Of a DNA stretch of 6,417 nt, positions 6,005 to 6,417 are shown one piece after another. The DNA comes from Bordetella parapertussis (GTDB lineage Bacteria; Pseudomonadota; Gammaproteobacteria; Burkholderiales; Burkholderiaceae_D). The notes under the pieces are model-generated. The model had not been told where the DNA came from. It saw nothing but the letters and a program-made list of their open reading frames with translations, and made no database searches. Positions within the stretch are counted from its first letter, which is position 1. Each line of letters starts with the position of its first letter. The DNA is taken from NCBI GenBank assembly GCA_945867725.1, contig CAMBJI010000122.1, forward strand, positions 1 through 6,417, given 5' to 3'. The position numbers were made by a program, and so were the translations under genes.

Positions 6005-6093
6005 GAGGTTTTCTGATCGTACGGATCGCGTATTTTACGAAAGTTGAGCGTTTTGCAATAAAGAAAATGAAGATCCGTGCCAAGCAGCGCGAT

Positions 6094-6417
6094 TCATTGC
6101 GCAAGAAGCAAGAAGTCTTTTACTGATGCCATTAGCTGTGCCGGCTGATCGCGATGAGGAGAATGTCCGCAAGCATCAAGTTCCAGCACTTGCGCCTGAG
6201 AACATTGATTGCGTATGCCATGAACCTGAAGCATCGTGCCGTATTCATCTTGTTTCCCCTGAACGGCTAATAAAGGACAGCGTATTGCGGCGAGTTCCGA
6301 CGTGATATCCCAAGTTCGGAAGGCAGGGGAGAGCCAGATATCGTTCCAGCCAAAAAAAGCGGAATCCACATCATCGTGATAGCGCGCGAGTTTTTCGCGC
6401 AGGCCGTGCTGTAGGTA
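6094..6417 (-). CDS. Alpha/beta hydrolase, C-terminal part (5' end outside window)
   Basis: The minus-strand frame is open to the right edge and ends with TGA at 6094-6096, giving 107 visible residues of a protein normally about 260-300 long. After a cap-to-core segment (HDDVDSAFFGWNDIWLSPAF, about 14-33) come CPLLAVQGKQDEYGT (47-61), which carries the likely catalytic acid Asp57, and ACGHSPHRDQP (82-92), which carries the likely catalytic His85. The nucleophile elbow lies outside the window. This is the usual end of a pimeloyl-ester carboxylesterase/MhpC-like hydrolase. The GTG at 6367-6369 is an internal Val codon rather than a start, because homology-like sequence continues beyond it (YLQHGLREKLARY). 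The substrate cannot be told. The gene is next to the DUF3429 gene on the same strand. Confidence 0.88.
   Translation of the reverse strand, partial: YLQHGLREKLARYHDDVDSAFFGWNDIWLSPAFRTWDITSELAAIRCPLLAVQGKQDEYGTMLQVHGIRNQCSQAQVLELDACGHSPHRDQPAQLMASVKDFLLLAQ

Noticed and set aside
6067..6082. Sigma-54 promoter on the minus strand, TGGCACG-N4-TTCAT
   Set aside because: The -24 part is perfect but the essential GC of the -12 element is missing (TTCAT instead of TTGCA), so it is probably chance.

Overview
The window looks like ordinary chromosomal DNA from a betaproteobacterium. I infer Burkholderiales, possibly near Oxalobacteraceae, from the overall look of the proteins, the moderate GC of the genes, and a small helix-turn-helix protein of a type I associate with that group. 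No database search was possible, so the taxonomy is tentative.

Layout: (1) Positions 1-1805, plus strand, hold the end of a homogentisate catabolic operon: the C-terminal part of homogentisate 1,2-dioxygenase (hmgA, cut by the window's left edge), then a complete fumarylacetoacetase (fahA) whose start lies 8 bases after the hmgA stop. (2) Positions 1919-4854, plus strand, encode a complete TRAP transporter in the order small permease (DctQ type), large permease (DctM type), periplasmic solute-binding protein (DctP type). DctQ and DctM overlap by four bases, and the set ends at a strong intrinsic terminator (4874-4904). (3) Positions 4905-5215 form a non-coding region with a very AT-rich core (29 G/C in 120 bases at 4981-5100), small inverted repeats, an IHF-like match and a good sigma-70 promoter, TTGAAA-N17-TATAAA. 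(4) That promoter faces a 100-residue helix-turn-helix protein (5216-5518). (5) Converging on it from the minus strand are a DUF3429 inner-membrane protein (5543-6004) and the C-terminal part of an alpha/beta hydrolase (6094-6417, cut by the right edge).

How the genes may work together: HmgA opens the homogentisate ring to maleylacetoacetate and FahA splits fumarylacetoacetate into fumarate and acetoacetate. The isomerase between them (maiA) is not in the window. The same-strand TRAP genes immediately downstream, with no visible terminator before them, suggest that uptake of an acidic substrate is coupled to this pathway, for example an aromatic acid feeding homogentisate. The substrate itself cannot be read from the sequence.

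I found no mobile element, CRISPR array, rRNA or tRNA, and no convincing new defence or biosynthetic system. The best leads are the hmgA-fahA-TRAP linkage and the AT-rich control region in front of the helix-turn-helix gene.
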